Assembly: GCF_014066305.1 (NCBI RefSeq)
Contig: NW_023501036.1
Coordinates: 124,001-188,000, forward strand
Direction of reading: 5' to 3'
Source of the DNA: Letharia columbiana
Taxonomy: Eukaryota; Ascomycota; Lecanoromycetes; Lecanorales; Parmeliaceae
Length of the DNA stretch: 64,000 nucleotides
The position numbers and the translations under genes are program-made. Positions within the stretch are counted from its first letter, which is position 1, and each line of letters starts with the position of its first letter. Positions 1 to 12,100 of the stretch are shown piece by piece. The notes under the pieces are model-generated. The model had not been told where the DNA came from. It saw only the letters and a program-made list of their open reading frames with translations, and did not search any database.

Positions 1-283
1 AAATCAAGCACGCATGATTCATTTTCTTCATTCAAGAATATTCTCATCCTCTTCAACCCATCATATCAAAGCCATCTCAACCACCCGACTCGCTATTCGA
101 AGATAACAGACAACAGCATTCAACAACTACGAGAATATCTGTCTAGCAGCCGTACCGAAGCAGAAGCCCTGCCACTTTGAAAGCTAGCCATCGAACCAGT
201 CAGCAGCCACATATCAGCACACTCACTTTGAGCTTAACCGACACCAACAAGCCTATTGCCAAAGAGCAGAGCTTTGAAATACG

Positions 284-559
284 ATGGCTACCACCTGTCA
301 GCCACCCGAGATACGCGTCATCATCTTCACCGAATTCAGGAAACTCTTCGGGTGGTCCTGCCCGCCACTTTACCATATCGAGGGTCTGAAAATGGAGACA
401 GCGGCAATACTGCTACCACTGGATCTGGAGTCAGATAGGATGGTTCTGAGAAAGCGGGGGAAGCAGCAGCCATTGCGAGATAGTCCGACGTTGAGCTCTT
501 ATGATATCATTGATGGGTCGGCTTTGGAACTTGAGGCGATAGGTTGCAAACCTGAATAG
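284..559 (+). CDS. small ubiquitin-like (beta-grasp) protein, putative
   Basis: This is a 91-residue ORF. Its C-terminal half contains LRKRGKQQPLRDSPTLSSYD followed by IIDGSALELEA. This resembles the second half of a ubiquitin fold: the 'G-K-x-L-x-D-x-x-T-L-x-x-Y-x-I-x-x-G-S-x-L-x-L' register of ubiquitin and related fungal small proteins. There is no C-terminal Gly-Gly, so conjugation is unlikely; it may act as a protein-interaction module. The start at 284 is the first ATG in frame that leads into this domain. The N-terminal half fits the fold poorly, so an unrecognised intron or a different first exon is possible. The family match is by eye only. Confidence 0.45.
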   Translation: MATTCQPPEIRVIIFTEFRKLFGWSCPPLYHIEGLKMETAAILLPLDLESDRMVLRKRGKQQPLRDSPTLSSYDIIDGSALELEAIGCKPE

Positions 560-2029
560 TGTAAGGGCCCGGAAAAGAGAGGGAAAGGGGGATGGGAATG
601 GAAAAAAGGGAAAGGGAAAGGGAAGGGAAAGAGACTAGGACGAGGACGTTATCGCTGAATGTAGAAAACAAAATCAGGTACCGATCCAAAACTTTAATTA
701 CAAAAAGAAGAAGAAGAATTAGCATCAGCCAAAGCCGAAGAAAAGACCAATAACCAGCACCTATCAGCCCGCCCTTTCTTCTCAACCGTACCCTTTTATG
801 CAGCGCCATCCTCCTACCCATTTACTTCTACCCTTGCTGTCAACCCATTCGCGCGTTAGAAGGTGCCGCGCTTAATATTTATAGATTGCCTATCTTGAAA
901 TTATATTTAGCATTCTAAATCTTTCTATAAAAGTAAAAAAACAACTCCGCTGTCTTGATATGAGGTTAAATTTCTACGTCTAACGAGGCTACGTTAACAC
1001 GTACTAATGTAATATTGACTACGAGAGCGAGCTCACCCAGTTGGGTTGTCCAGAGCTATCCTTCGAGCATAGTTTTACACAGTGATGCTCCAGACTCGAA
1101 TGCCAGCGCCGCGAGGCAGAGACTGCTTCCGATGCTCGACGAATTTCGTGCTCTGCTCACGGAGCCCCACCCTTCTCTTAACCCCCGATCTGGCAGGTGT
1201 ATTCGAGCGAACAGCTTCAGCGTGGATTTACCGACAATGACCCAACTAGCGCAATCCGCTGATCAGTGTGCACGCCATTATCCGCCTGGGCATCGCGGAG
1301 AACGTCCCACCTCAGGGAAACCACCCCCCAGGGTCTTGGGACTTGAGAGGCAAAACTGATTCATACCATCAATGTACATTTCCATACCTCTTCACTGATT
1401 CTCAAGACATGGGTTGAATGTTTTTTTAGTAGCGTCTACATGATAGTTATAAGAAGTCTAGTTTGTATGTAGAAGTGTTTCCAATCCGAATTGTAATTGT
1501 GAAGTTAATTATTTTGAATCCATAGAGTGCGTAAAAAATCTGATGCAAAGCATTAATATGGATTTTGAATACGCTAGAGTAAAGTAAGTAATTCCTGAGG
1601 CGACCTAACAAGCTAGTAGTATGTAATAAACTCCCGTCATCAAATTTTCGGATGTCACTGCGACATCCAAGTGGGTATTCCCAGGTGCAAGCTCCTGCAA
1701 TGTAATTCTATGATTTGCGCGAATGGCAATGCGTGCAGGGCCGCAGAAGATTGCGCTGAGGCAAGGAAAGAAAAGGCGGCCTGCAGTGCTATCGATAAAG
1801 AGTCACCGCACTCCCCCATCCCGTTCCTAACGTAATCGATCAAAAATAGAGCTACGACTTGGCCTACTGAAGAATTGCGCTGGTGCTTTCATAGTCCTCA
1901 TTGCAACCTCACTCCTCCTGAGTCCTGCCTTATCATAGGCTTGCCAGAGGACCTCGTTTACGAGATCGACCTACACCCTTTCTCTTCCTAGATTGTGTCT
2001 CACGCCTTTGCAAACCACATCGACCGACA
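560..2029. other. intergenic region, no supported gene
   Basis: A purine-rich G/A tract runs at about 568-645. The rest shows only short overlapping ORFs without codon or motif signal. The AT-rich stretch around 870-1020 and 1430-1640 is unremarkable. The last part probably holds the promoter and 5' leader of the P450 gene. Confidence 0.5.
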
Positions 2030-3903
2030 ATGTTCTTGGGGAACCTCTCTCTCATACAGACAGCTGTCACCTCCGTCTCCATCTATGCCGTTGGCTGGAT
2101 CATCTATTGCCGCTACTTCCACCCTCTTTGCTCCATTCCAGGGCCCTTCCTGGCATCCTTCAGTCGAGCATGGATCGTCTTCAAGACCGTGAAGGGTGAC
2201 ATGGAACACACGCAGCGAGCATTGCACAAGAAATATGGTAATGACTATCGATGCGCCAATGCAGCTGCTCACAGGCTAACAGATCAGGCTATCTTGTTCG
2301 CATCGCACCCAACGAGGTTGCCTGCTCCGATCCCGAAGCCGTCCAGGTATAGCATTGTCATGACTACTTCCAAGCCACTTTCTGACAAGTACAGACTATC
2401 TACGGTACTAAGACCATTTTTACCAAGGTACCTATCCGTGGCTCGCTTTCACAAGCAAAGCTCACTCCATTAGACCGATTACTACAATGCTTGGGCCCCA
2501 CCGAACAACGGATACGTCGGTCATTTCCCTGCACGTGATGAAAAAGAGCATTCTGAGCGCCGACGCATCGTCAATAATGTCTACTCAATGTCTAGCGTCC
2601 TCGAATCCGAAAAGGCCATGGACTCGTGCACGCAGCTCTTTTCCGAGACCATGCGCGAATTCGCAGAGCAGAAGTCAGTAGTCGACCTAAGTTTATGGAC
2701 CAATATGTAAGCGAACCTTGCTCCAGGCGCCTACCCGTGGGAGTTTATCTCTCCCCAAGGGATGAACTTGGGGCAGCAAGCTGACATGTCCTGCAGGTAC
2801 GCCTTTGATGTACTTGGTGAGCTCTTCTACGGTAACAAGTTCGGCTTCCTGAGTGAGCGCAAGGACATCGGCAACTACATGAAGGCCATAGACTCTTTAC
2901 TTCCCGCCTTCACCATCGGCGGCACTGTGCCCTCTTACCTGACCAAATTGTACCTTGTATCTACAATTTTGTTCTCGCTATCCGTTCGCGGGGCCTTGGG
3001 AGCTGTCAAGCACCTTGAAAACGCCTCCGAAGCCGCCGTGAAAAGGCGGAAGCAGGAGATTGAGGAAAACAAGGATGACAAGCGGGATATGCTTCGGAAA
3101 ATGCTCGAGATCCACGCCGACCGAGGAGAGAAAATCAACTTCACATATCAACACATTTGCGTCGAATCCCACAGCTCGATGTGAGTGACGATTCCCAAGA
3201 CTTCCTGCATATGGGAAGCGGCATTTTGACGAGACTTGCCCCAGCTTTGCCGGCGCCGACACAACCGCTATTGCGATCAACAGTATCCTGTACCACCTCA
3301 TGCGAAACCCGGCCGCCTACGAGAAACTGACCGCTGAGGTAGACGCAGCCGTGGCTGATGGCACGCTGTCCATGCCCGTCGCCTATGTGGAAGCGATCAA
3401 GCTTCCTTACCTGAAGGCGTGCATCAACGAGGGTATGCGTCTACACCCGAGCGTCGGGCTTACGATGCCACGACTCGTCCCGGCCGGCGGAGCGACCATC
3501 TCCGGTTTCCACTTTCCCCAAGGCTACCGCGTCGGCGTCAACGCCGCCGTCGTGCAGTACGACAAGGATGTCTTCGGGCCGGATGCCGAAAAATTCAACC
3601 CGGACCGCTGGATCGAGGGTGACGCTATGCGGATGGTTAAGACGATGATTCAGTTCGGTGCCGGACCGCGTACCTGCATTGGCAAGAATGTAAGTGCAGG
3701 CTTATATAGTGACTTTCGCAACACGCTAACGCGTTTCGCAGATCTCTCTGAGCGAGATCTATAAGCTGGTCCCTCACATCGTCAGGGTCTTCCACATCCG
3801 TCTCGCGGACCCGAGCAAGGAATGGAAGACGCATAACTATTGGTTCAACAAGCAGACCGACGTCTACATTTATATCAAAGAACGGACGTACGGTTTGAAC
3901 TAG
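2030..3903 (+). CDS. cytochrome P450 monooxygenase, seven exons
   Basis: Exons inferred at 2030-2237, 2288-2346, 2395-2427, 2474-2706, 2797-3180, 3245-3689 and 3742-3903 join in frame to 507 residues, a normal length for a microsomal fungal P450. An N-terminal hydrophobic anchor (residues about 10-28) is followed by a proline-rich hinge (CSIPGPF). Visible motifs are the I-helix oxygen-activation site FAGADTTA (about 305-312), the K-helix ExxR (EGMR, about 366), FNPDRW, and the heme-binding loop FGAGPRTCIG (about 443) with the Cys thiolate. All introns are 46-90 nt with GT-AG ends. The enzyme should hydroxylate or otherwise oxidise a small molecule at the ER with a P450 reductase. The overall look resembles the pisatin-demethylase/benzoate-hydroxylase-like fungal CYPs, but I cannot assign a substrate. 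No biosynthetic partner lies beside it. Confidence 0.93.
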
Positions 3904-4594
3904 CGAACTTTGTTCACGGGTTGCTGTTGTACAATCACGGGAAAACTTGCGAGTCAGACCGAACTTCCTTCAGAGCTCGGCCGTCCCTTTTTCGTGTCAG
4001 TGTTGTTAAATCCTGCTCGGTGTGTGATTGATGGAGCTATGCTAGCCAGAACGATGCATCTGCTCAAAAAGATAGCGGTCTCACGTTTAATCCGTATTCA
4101 ATGACAAGAATAACATGACATTCCATGGCAAACATTCTTATTCAAAGTAGCATAGCACCCATCTCATGGGCAGAATTTCATCAGTGCACCGGATAACAAT
4201 AAGTATATCCTCTCCATACTGAACGACGAGTCAACTACAACTACTACTCACCTCCTCAACCCTTTCCCACAACCTTCACCACCCCTCTTACCAGCATCCC
4301 ACCGCCCCGCACAGCGCCATCGCTATCCGCTCGCACTCTCCCTAACCACTTACTCTGAGCAGCCAACGCATCATCCATTCGACCCCTACCTGATCCCGAG
4401 ACGCAGTCACCCTAATAGATAGTAGAGGAAGAAACGAAAGCAGGGAATCTACGCACTAGGGGCGTACGTGCAGAAGGTATATGTATATATGTATGTAGGC
4501 GGTGTGTGTCTGCGGAGGGCTCAAGATATGCGTAACCTCCCAATTAACAGACGAGTGTAGCAGCGGAGTTTGTGTATTTGAGAGATGTTAAATG

Positions 4595-4640
4595 GAAGAA
4601 GAAGAAGAAGAAGAAGAAGAAGAAAAAGAAGAAGAAGAAC
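4595..4640. repeat. (GAA)n microsatellite
   Basis: GAA triplets repeat for about 46 bp with one interruption (GAAAAA). This produces a spurious poly-Glu reading frame. Confidence 0.9.
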
Positions 4641-5090
4641 CCCCATCCCCATTAGCGAAAAGACATACTCCAAAGCAACCAAACCGGATACAAATAGCTT
4701 CAAAAAATCCACCATCGATTGATCGGCGTGACGTTTCCAAAACGACGCCGACGACGACGGCCGTAGGATCTATGAACGACACACGGACAAACACCCTACC
4801 GACAACAGTGCACTTTTTCCCCACGGGACGGACGCCGTACCATCTTGGATACATAGACAGACAAATAAACAAATCCCGTTCTCGAATCCGGAGACCACGA
4901 ACGCATGTATCCCATATACGCCCCGATCACAGAAGGGAAGGCGCTATAACACAACACAACCCAACACAGCCGCGTTAATGCGCACGAGTGCACGCGGGGT
5001 GTGTCGTGTCGTATCGCATCGGGCTCGCGTTGCGACGGATGTGGGATTGCGGACGGGGTGGATGCGTTAGGAGGAAGGACGGAAGCAAGC

Positions 5091-5138
5091 AAGGAAGGAA
5101 GGAAGGAAGGAAGGAAGGAAGGAAGGAAGGAAGGAAGG
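5091..5138. repeat. (GGAA)n tetranucleotide microsatellite
   Basis: About twelve units of the AAGG/GGAA tetranucleotide in a row. This gives spurious Lys/Glu/Gly/Arg-rich and Pro/Ser-rich frames on the two strands. Confidence 0.9.
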
Positions 5139-5685
5139 GATCACACTGTCCCCCAACCCGTTCCGGAAGATGAGAGAGATCAGAGACAAACACACCGGAA
5201 CGGAAACGGGGGAACGGGGATCCACGCTAGGGATCCGGAGTCGGATTTCGGATCTGGACGTCCTACCCATATTGCCGTACGGAGGTTGGAATGGGATAAT
5301 CTCGCGCATCGAAATGTGTATATTCGTTGTTTTCTGACTATGGGGCTGCGGGACTCGGTGGCTGGCTGGCTGTGGAGAGGTTGGGTACGTTGGTAGGATG
5401 ATTATTGAGGTTCGAAGATGCCTGCAATGGCTCGGTGGTTGATGATGCAGTTCGGGCGATCCGGCTGCCTTGGCCAATAGCTTTATAGGGTGGAGAGTTA
5501 GTGTGGGTGGTCGAGGGTCGAGGATCACTGGTTGGGGTTCTGTCACTCGACTTGAACCGCTTTGGTACTGGGAATGTTGTGCGATAATGTGTGGTAATTG
5601 TCACGAGAATTGATTTCTACAAGGATCGGATAAAAACTATGTACGATACCAAAATGCCAATCCATGCTCTTGGAGCTTTCCATCC

Positions 5686-7916
5686 TTACATGTTGTAAAT
5701 GCTTGTCGGCGGTGCGTAGCCCACCAAGCGATCGTTCTCTCCAGGCCTGAACTTAGCCTCTTTGGAGAACTCGTGAGCGCTCTTCGACAGTTCTTCGACC
5801 TCGGAGAATTCAAACTCTTTCTTGCTCATGAGGTCGTAGACGGCCTTGGGATACTCAGGGGCGATGTTGTAAATCTGGGCCAGATACTTTTTCTATATGA
5901 TACTTAGCGATCCCTTCAACGGCAGCCTATCGTCAGCAGAATTTTCATACCTGAATGATCGGATAATTCACGCGCGAGATCATTTTTGCGGTGTTCTGAT
6001 GAGTGTGCTCTCTTGCAGTATCACTCATGACACGCCTATAAAGTTCCGTGGCCTGCGCATATTCACTCTTCTTGCCTTCATGCGCGTAATGGGACTTCCT
6101 CGAAACCACGTTGTCGGCAACGGTGTAGGGCGCCTCGGCAGTGTCAGGTCGGAAGGCATTCTTGAAGCTGTTCGGCACGTATTGCTTGTTACCGGCATGG
6201 TTGGCATCGACGCGCATTGCTCCGTCAAAGTTGAGACTGGAATAATTACCGGCCATGAAGGGGCAGTTGACCGGCACCTGATGGAGATTGACGCCAATGC
6301 GGTGGTACTGGGCATCACGGTAAAAGAACATGCGGAATTGCAGAAGCGGGTCAGGGCTATCTTCAATGCCCGGCACCATGCTACCAGGGCTGAATGCAGC
6401 TTGCTCCACGTCCCGATGGTAATTCTCCGGGTTCTTGTTCAGGACTAAGCGCCCGAACTCGTGCATCTGATGGTGTCAGCCGATACCAAGCTCGTGGGCA
6501 TTGGGGAAAGTACCGGAAATTGACCTCTGGGCCACACTTTTGTAACATCAAAGGGGTCAAAACCCAGCTTGTTGGCATCGGCTTCATCGGGCTCCATGAT
6601 CTGAATATGAGCCTTCCAGACGATCTCCTTGCCTTCTTCCATGGCATCCCAAAGCTGTCTTTTGGAATAGTCTGGATCTTCGCCGGAGATTCGAATCGCC
6701 TCGGGTTCGGTGAGCTGCTTCTGTCCGGTCTCTGCGAGGAAGTGGTATTTGATATACACGAATTTCCCATCCTTGTTAACCCTGCCTTCCATTAATAAGT
6801 GATACACTGATTGGTAGGAGAAGATCAGTTACCATTTGAATGTATGGCACCCATAGCCATGTTCATGGATCCATCCATCAGGAGTCCCATGGTCACTGAA
6901 GAACATCAATCCAGCATGATTGCTAGCAACCGTGTTAGCTGAAACTTGAACACGGACAATGTTCCCTACCCTTCTGGTGTACAAGCCAAAAGATCGAAGG
7001 TGGCATCGTAATCCAAGAGAAAGTTTCGCGGGTTACGTGCTTGAGATCGGATGACATCTGGTCCCTGGATTGGATCACGACAGAAGAAGATAGGCTGAAG
7101 ATCAGTCAAACAATGCAGCACTTCGAGTTTCGGCAATCCATACCCAGTTTAAGCCAACGATATCATAGTTTCCTTCTCCTGTATAGAACTTGATGGCGAA
7201 ACCTCTCGGATTGCGAGCTGAGTCGGGAAACTCGCGTCCAAGGGTGACGGTGCTGAAGCGGATGAAGATTGGCGTCTTCTGGCCCGCGCTCTGAAGGAAA
7301 TTCGCTTTGCTGCAGGCTTCACCATCAATACCATTTTCTGTCCACCACGCCTACACATTTCTCAATGCAAATAGAGGGTGACCAACGTCAGATTGGACAT
7401 ATCCTTGGTGCACTCGAAATGCCCAAATGCCCCGCTACCACAGGGATGGACCATGCCTAACCAAAATAGGTTAGATGGTTGTCGTCAGGGCACCTGAGAA
7501 CGTCATGTCAATTGTGGTGACGAGATGACTCACGTTCGAGATTCTTTGATCGGTTGAAGGTCTGCTGCTTTTGGAGCAGGAACGTATCGCTCACGAGCGG
7601 AAGGCCGCCAACGGTCTTACTATGAGCTCTGAAGATCTTTCAGCCATCATGTCGTAGGGCTTGAGTGGCGTAGGGAGGATGCTCACGGGTCAGGCCATGG
7701 AATAGCCTCATTGTTGGTGAAGTAGGCAGAATCATCCTCTCGCTTGCCGCCCAGGTTCACGCCGGAGATCTTTGCTGCAATCTCAGCCGGACCCTCGTTC
7801 GCACTCATGAAAAGAGATGTCTTGTTTGTTCGAGGGTCACCACCTGCAGCTCCAATGGCTGATGCTGTGGCTGCCAATGGATGCTGGATGGGGTTGCTTC
7901 CTCCTGCGTTTGCCAT
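5686..7916 (-). CDS. heme catalase, nine exons
   Basis: Exons (minus strand) at 7687-7916, 7534-7628, 7387-7456, 7144-7309, 6970-7094, 6833-6922, 6514-6781, 5951-6466 and 5686-5892 splice in frame to about 588 residues. It decomposes H2O2 to water and O2. Hallmarks are the distal histidine loop [15 protein letters not shown] (about 109), [20 protein letters not shown], the distal Asn in [29 protein letters not shown]-like [19 protein letters not shown], and the proximal heme-ligand segment [14 protein letters not shown] with its Tyr (about 392). The C-terminus ends soon after [11 protein letters not shown], so the large-subunit flavodoxin-like domain is absent: a small-subunit catalase. There is an N-terminal extension of roughly 50 residues, with no obvious signal peptide and no C-terminal SKL peroxisomal signal. 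The ATG at 7914-7916 begins [15 protein letters not shown]; a later start cannot be excluded. Confidence 0.95.
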
Positions 7917-8290
7917 GGTGACGATGAAGGTGTGTTTTCGAGATGTTGGAATATGTAGGAATTGGAAGTAAGAGGAAAGACTGAAGTAAATGGAGAGGCA
8001 GCCCGGCCGTAGTATGTAAAGTATACATGCTTTTAGGGATGCGTCATTTACGGTATTGAAGAAAAGCTTCGACTTGCAAATGCAAAGGTAAAAAAGAAAT
8101 ACCATTCTCTCATAGGTCCCCTCGATTTGAAGAAAGGGTCGAAAAAACAATAAAACAAAATTATCCCCCTCCCCTCCATCCCATTCCTTTCCTTTACTCT
8201 CCTCCGGAGCCGGTAGAATCTGGGTATCGGATGCGAAATAATGATGATGGATGATGTAAGGTACCTTAGATAATACGCCCCGGTTTCATA
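7917..8290 (-). promoter_or_regulatory. catalase upstream region (5' leader and promoter)
   Basis: Ordinary-composition DNA between the catalase start and the AT-rich block. No other gene is seen, and I cannot identify specific transcription-factor sites. The distance from the catalase start to the RIP-like block is only about 400 bp. Confidence 0.4.
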
Positions 8291-8410
8291 ACACCTGTTT
8301 TGGACTAGTAGACAGGTTTAGCAATGTGATTCAAAAGAATAATTTAAAACGAAAAGGGTAATAATCTAATAGGCTAACTATATAGAGTAGTTATTAGTCT
8401 TATCGATTAC

Positions 8411-8460
8411 TTATAAATTAAATTACTATTTTATATTATAAAATAGTAATTTAATTATAA
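8411..8460. repeat. near-perfect inverted repeat (hairpin)
   Basis: Two arms of about 23-24 bp (8411-8434 and 8438-8460) are reverse complements apart from one extra A in the left arm. They are separated by about 3 bp. It lies just inside the left edge of the AT-rich block and could be a terminal inverted-repeat remnant of a transposon or a recombination scar. Confidence 0.8.
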
Positions 8461-8689
8461 ATTTATCCTATGTCAGGACCAGCATAGGTGCGATACCAGT
8501 ATGGGTGAGGTAGAACTAGGATAATAAGGCTACCGAACTATGTAGGTGGGAAGGAGGCATGATATAGTAGGGGATGCCTCCGCCAAGGCCCGCTAGCCAT
8601 AGGGCTGAGTGGTGTGTCAAGGGTACGCTCGTAACACTATACGACGTTAGCGTAACTACTTATTTAGATATACAAAATTAAAATTACGA

Positions 8690-9145
8690 AGATAATTAAT
8701 AGTAGTAGTAATATAATAGATTTACTCTTTATAATCTTATATTAGTCTATTTAGTTAGCTACTTAGCTAGTTACTTAATCTAATATTCTATAAGAGAAGA
8801 AATAATATATTACGAAGAGAATTACGAAGATAGTTAGTAGTAGTAATATAATAGACTTACTCTCTATAATCTTATATTAGCTCGATATTTAATAAGAGAA
8901 GAAATTACTATAGTAGATAAATACGGAGATTATTACGAAGATAGTTAGTAGTAATAGTAATATAATAAATCTACTCTCTATAATCTTATATTAGCCCGAT
9001 ATTTAATAAGAGAAGAAATTACTATAGTAGATAAATGCGAAGAATACTATAGAGAAACTAAGCGATAGTAAGGCCTTTAGTATTAAAAATATAGGCCTAC
9101 TCTCTAAAATCTCACGTTATATACTCTTTATAATCTCACGTTAGA
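8690..9145. repeat. degenerate tandem repeat inside AT-rich block
   Basis: A unit containing ATAATCTTATATTAG recurs at about 8731, 8866 and 8980 (spacing 135 and 114 bp). Each copy is preceded by a run of GTAGTAATATAATA-type sequence and followed in the later copies by a shared stretch reading AATAAGAGAAGAAAT. Two further partial units ending in TCTCACGTTA follow near 9100-9145. Confidence 0.75.
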
Positions 9146-12100
9146 TCGCTACTTAGTAAGCGAAGAATATTACTATAACTTAATCTACTATCTCCGCGTA
9201 TCTAGATAATATTATATTATAGTATATTACTATAATAAGTATATAATTAAAATAGAAAATAAGGCTATTTATATATTATATTTCTTTTTTATAATTTCTA
9301 TAATCGTAATTACTCTCTCTACTATAATAGATATAGATTTAATTATATTAGACGTATTTCTAATAATATTACGCTAAGACGACTTTCTATTAATTAATAT
9401 TAATATCTTATCTTTTTATCTATCCTTTTAAATTTAAATCTAGTTAATTTATATTTACTAGTCTTTATAATATATTATATCTCTTATTCTTTATTATTAA
9501 ATCAATTAAATTCTTATTTTCTCTAATTTATAAAATCTCAATAATCTCTTATTATTTATATAACTATCTTAGATATAAAATATCTATTATTAATCTCTTC
9601 TTTTAGATTATCTCTAGCTTAATAAAATATTTATATAAAGATTTTAAGTCTATATATATAGATAAAGATATCTTTTTCTAGAGAGTATTAGAGAAGATTT
9701 AATTTAGAGTAAACCTTATAATAATTATAATATTAAATTCTAGAAATAATATATAAAGTTTAAAGGCTAATACGCTTCTAATAACTTAATAATATTTAAT
9801 TAATTATTAATAAATAATATTAATCTTATTCTAAGCGTTAGCTAAGACTATTATATAGTTAATTTAAAAAGAGAAATCTTTATTATTAACAAATAACGAA
9901 TTTATAAAAATTATAATTTTTAGAGATATTATATCTAACTTAATAAATATAAGACTTCTTTCTTTTATTTACTATAAAAGATAATAATTTAAATATTAAG
10001 TATTCTTATATATAGATTCTATAATCTAGACGATATATAATAAAGCGAATATCGCTTATAACTATAAAATAGTAGCGCTTATACTCGCTAGACGATATAT
10101 TATTCTTTTATAAATAATTTTATAAATAATTAAATTTTCTTCGCTTATCTAAATTAGCTAATTTTTATATTATTTTTAAAAATAATAATAAATCTATTAA
10201 ATTTAAGAGATTATTTTAAAATAAGTCTTTTATATAACTTAGTTATTAATCTAGCGATATATAATTCTTATAATTTTATATTTATAAACTCGATAATATT
10301 AATAAGAAGAGAGTTATCGATTTATAAGCTAATAATTACTATTATATTATTATTAAATAATAAATAAGTATCGAATATAAACGAGGTTATTTTTAGCTTC
10401 TTTATATAATATTTATAATATATCTAAAATTAGTAAATATTAGATTTAGTAATTTTATAGAGAGAGAGAATAATATAAAATATTATTCTTAAGAATAATT
10501 TTATTTTAGCTAAAGTAAAAATAAAGATATCTCTAATTAACTCGAATTAAGATTATATATATATTTAAGTAATATCGCGTAGATATAGAGATAGCTATAG
10601 AATAGCTAACGCTAAAGCGATAATAAGTTATTAACTAGTTTATTAAATAATAAAGATCTAAATAAGAATTCTATACTTCTTTAAGTTATTAAATACTTAT
10701 ACTACTAATCGCGACTTCTTAAAGACTTTCTCGATACTCTTATTCTTAATTTAATTTATAAAATAATAATTAAATATTTATACTTCTATAAGAATATCTT
10801 CGATCTTTATAATCTTAAATATATTCTTTTTAAATAGTTTACTAAATTCTTTTTATTAAGATATCTAAAAGTTCGATAAAGATAATTATAATATAAACTT
10901 AGATATATAAATTATAATATTAATAGAGTTTTAAAAATAAGTAAGAATATATTAATATCGAGAAGGGTTATAACGTAGTAAAGCGTTTTAAAAAGAGTCT
11001 TAATAATCTTAATTATCGTTATTTTTATACTAATTATCGTCTAATTATAAAGATTCTTATTTAGAAAATTTAAGAGACTCGATTAAAGTGTTTATTTTTT
11101 TAAAATATAGCTTAATAATAGTAATTCGAAAGTCTATAGAATTATTAGATAATTTAATAATATATATCTCTCGAGAAGTAACTAGCAATTTATATAATTT
11201 AATTTACTTTTTTTAATACGTTCTTTATATTAATATCGAGAAATTAATTAAAATATTATATATTCTTATAGTTTAAAAACTATTTCGCTAATATAAAACG
11301 TTATTAATTTATCTCTTAGCGTAAAGTTTTATAACTTTAACTATTACTATATTAATAGCTTTTATTCTCTTAATAATAGATAAAGTTAATATATTATTAC
11401 TTATAATATAGAAAAAGAGTTTAAAAACTAGTAATATAGAAATAATATTATTATATTCGACTATATCGTTAATAGTCTTAATAGCTATTTATAAATAAAC
11501 CTTCTTTTTAATATCTTAATTCTTTAATTTCGTAATAATTATTAAATAAACTTATCTTAATAAAGTATAATATTATTTTATTAAGTCGATAGAATTAGCG
11601 ATTTTAACTAATATATATTTTATTTAAATATTTAGAGTTCTAGCGTTTTATCTAAACTCGATATTATTAAAATTAATTTTAGCGTTATAAATAATAATAT
11701 TAAGAGATTCGATATATATATCTATTTAGTATAATCTAAGTATATTCTATATATAAAAGATAGTTATATTTATTAATTAGCGAGCGATTTAAAAAGAAAG
11801 TCTCTTATTAATAATTTATAGAATTAGATTATTATTAATATAAAGAATATTAATAATAATTATATAATTAAAATAGATATTATTCTTATTCTTAAGTAAG
11901 AATTTAAAATAATTTAAAAATCGAGAGTACTTTTAATAGAGTATATAGAACTTAATAATTTATTTAAATATATAATAATATTCGAAGTCGTTATAGCTAG
12001 CTTTCTTTAGAATTTAAATAAATCTATTAATTAAGAGATAATTAAATTAATAATATAATTAATATAACTCGATATTAATTAGATAGTTAATTAATATAAA

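Larger units (their letters stand above)
3904..5685. other. intergenic region between P450 and catalase, with microsatellites
   Basis: No gene is supported here. The long ORFs across 4588-5604 are products of the GAA and GGAA microsatellites and of low-complexity proline/serine/threonine codons, and they overlap on both strands. The 3' ends of the convergent P450 (+) and catalase (-) genes lie at the two borders. Confidence 0.55.

Noticed and set aside
4588..5604. Several overlapping ORFs, including a poly-Glu protein and Pro/Ser-rich frames
   Set aside because: Generated by GAA and GGAA microsatellites and low complexity, on both strands at once.
5897..6448. 183-codon plus-strand ORF
   Set aside because: Lies antisense to catalase exon 8, whose minus-strand frame carries unmistakable catalase motifs; the plus frame has none.
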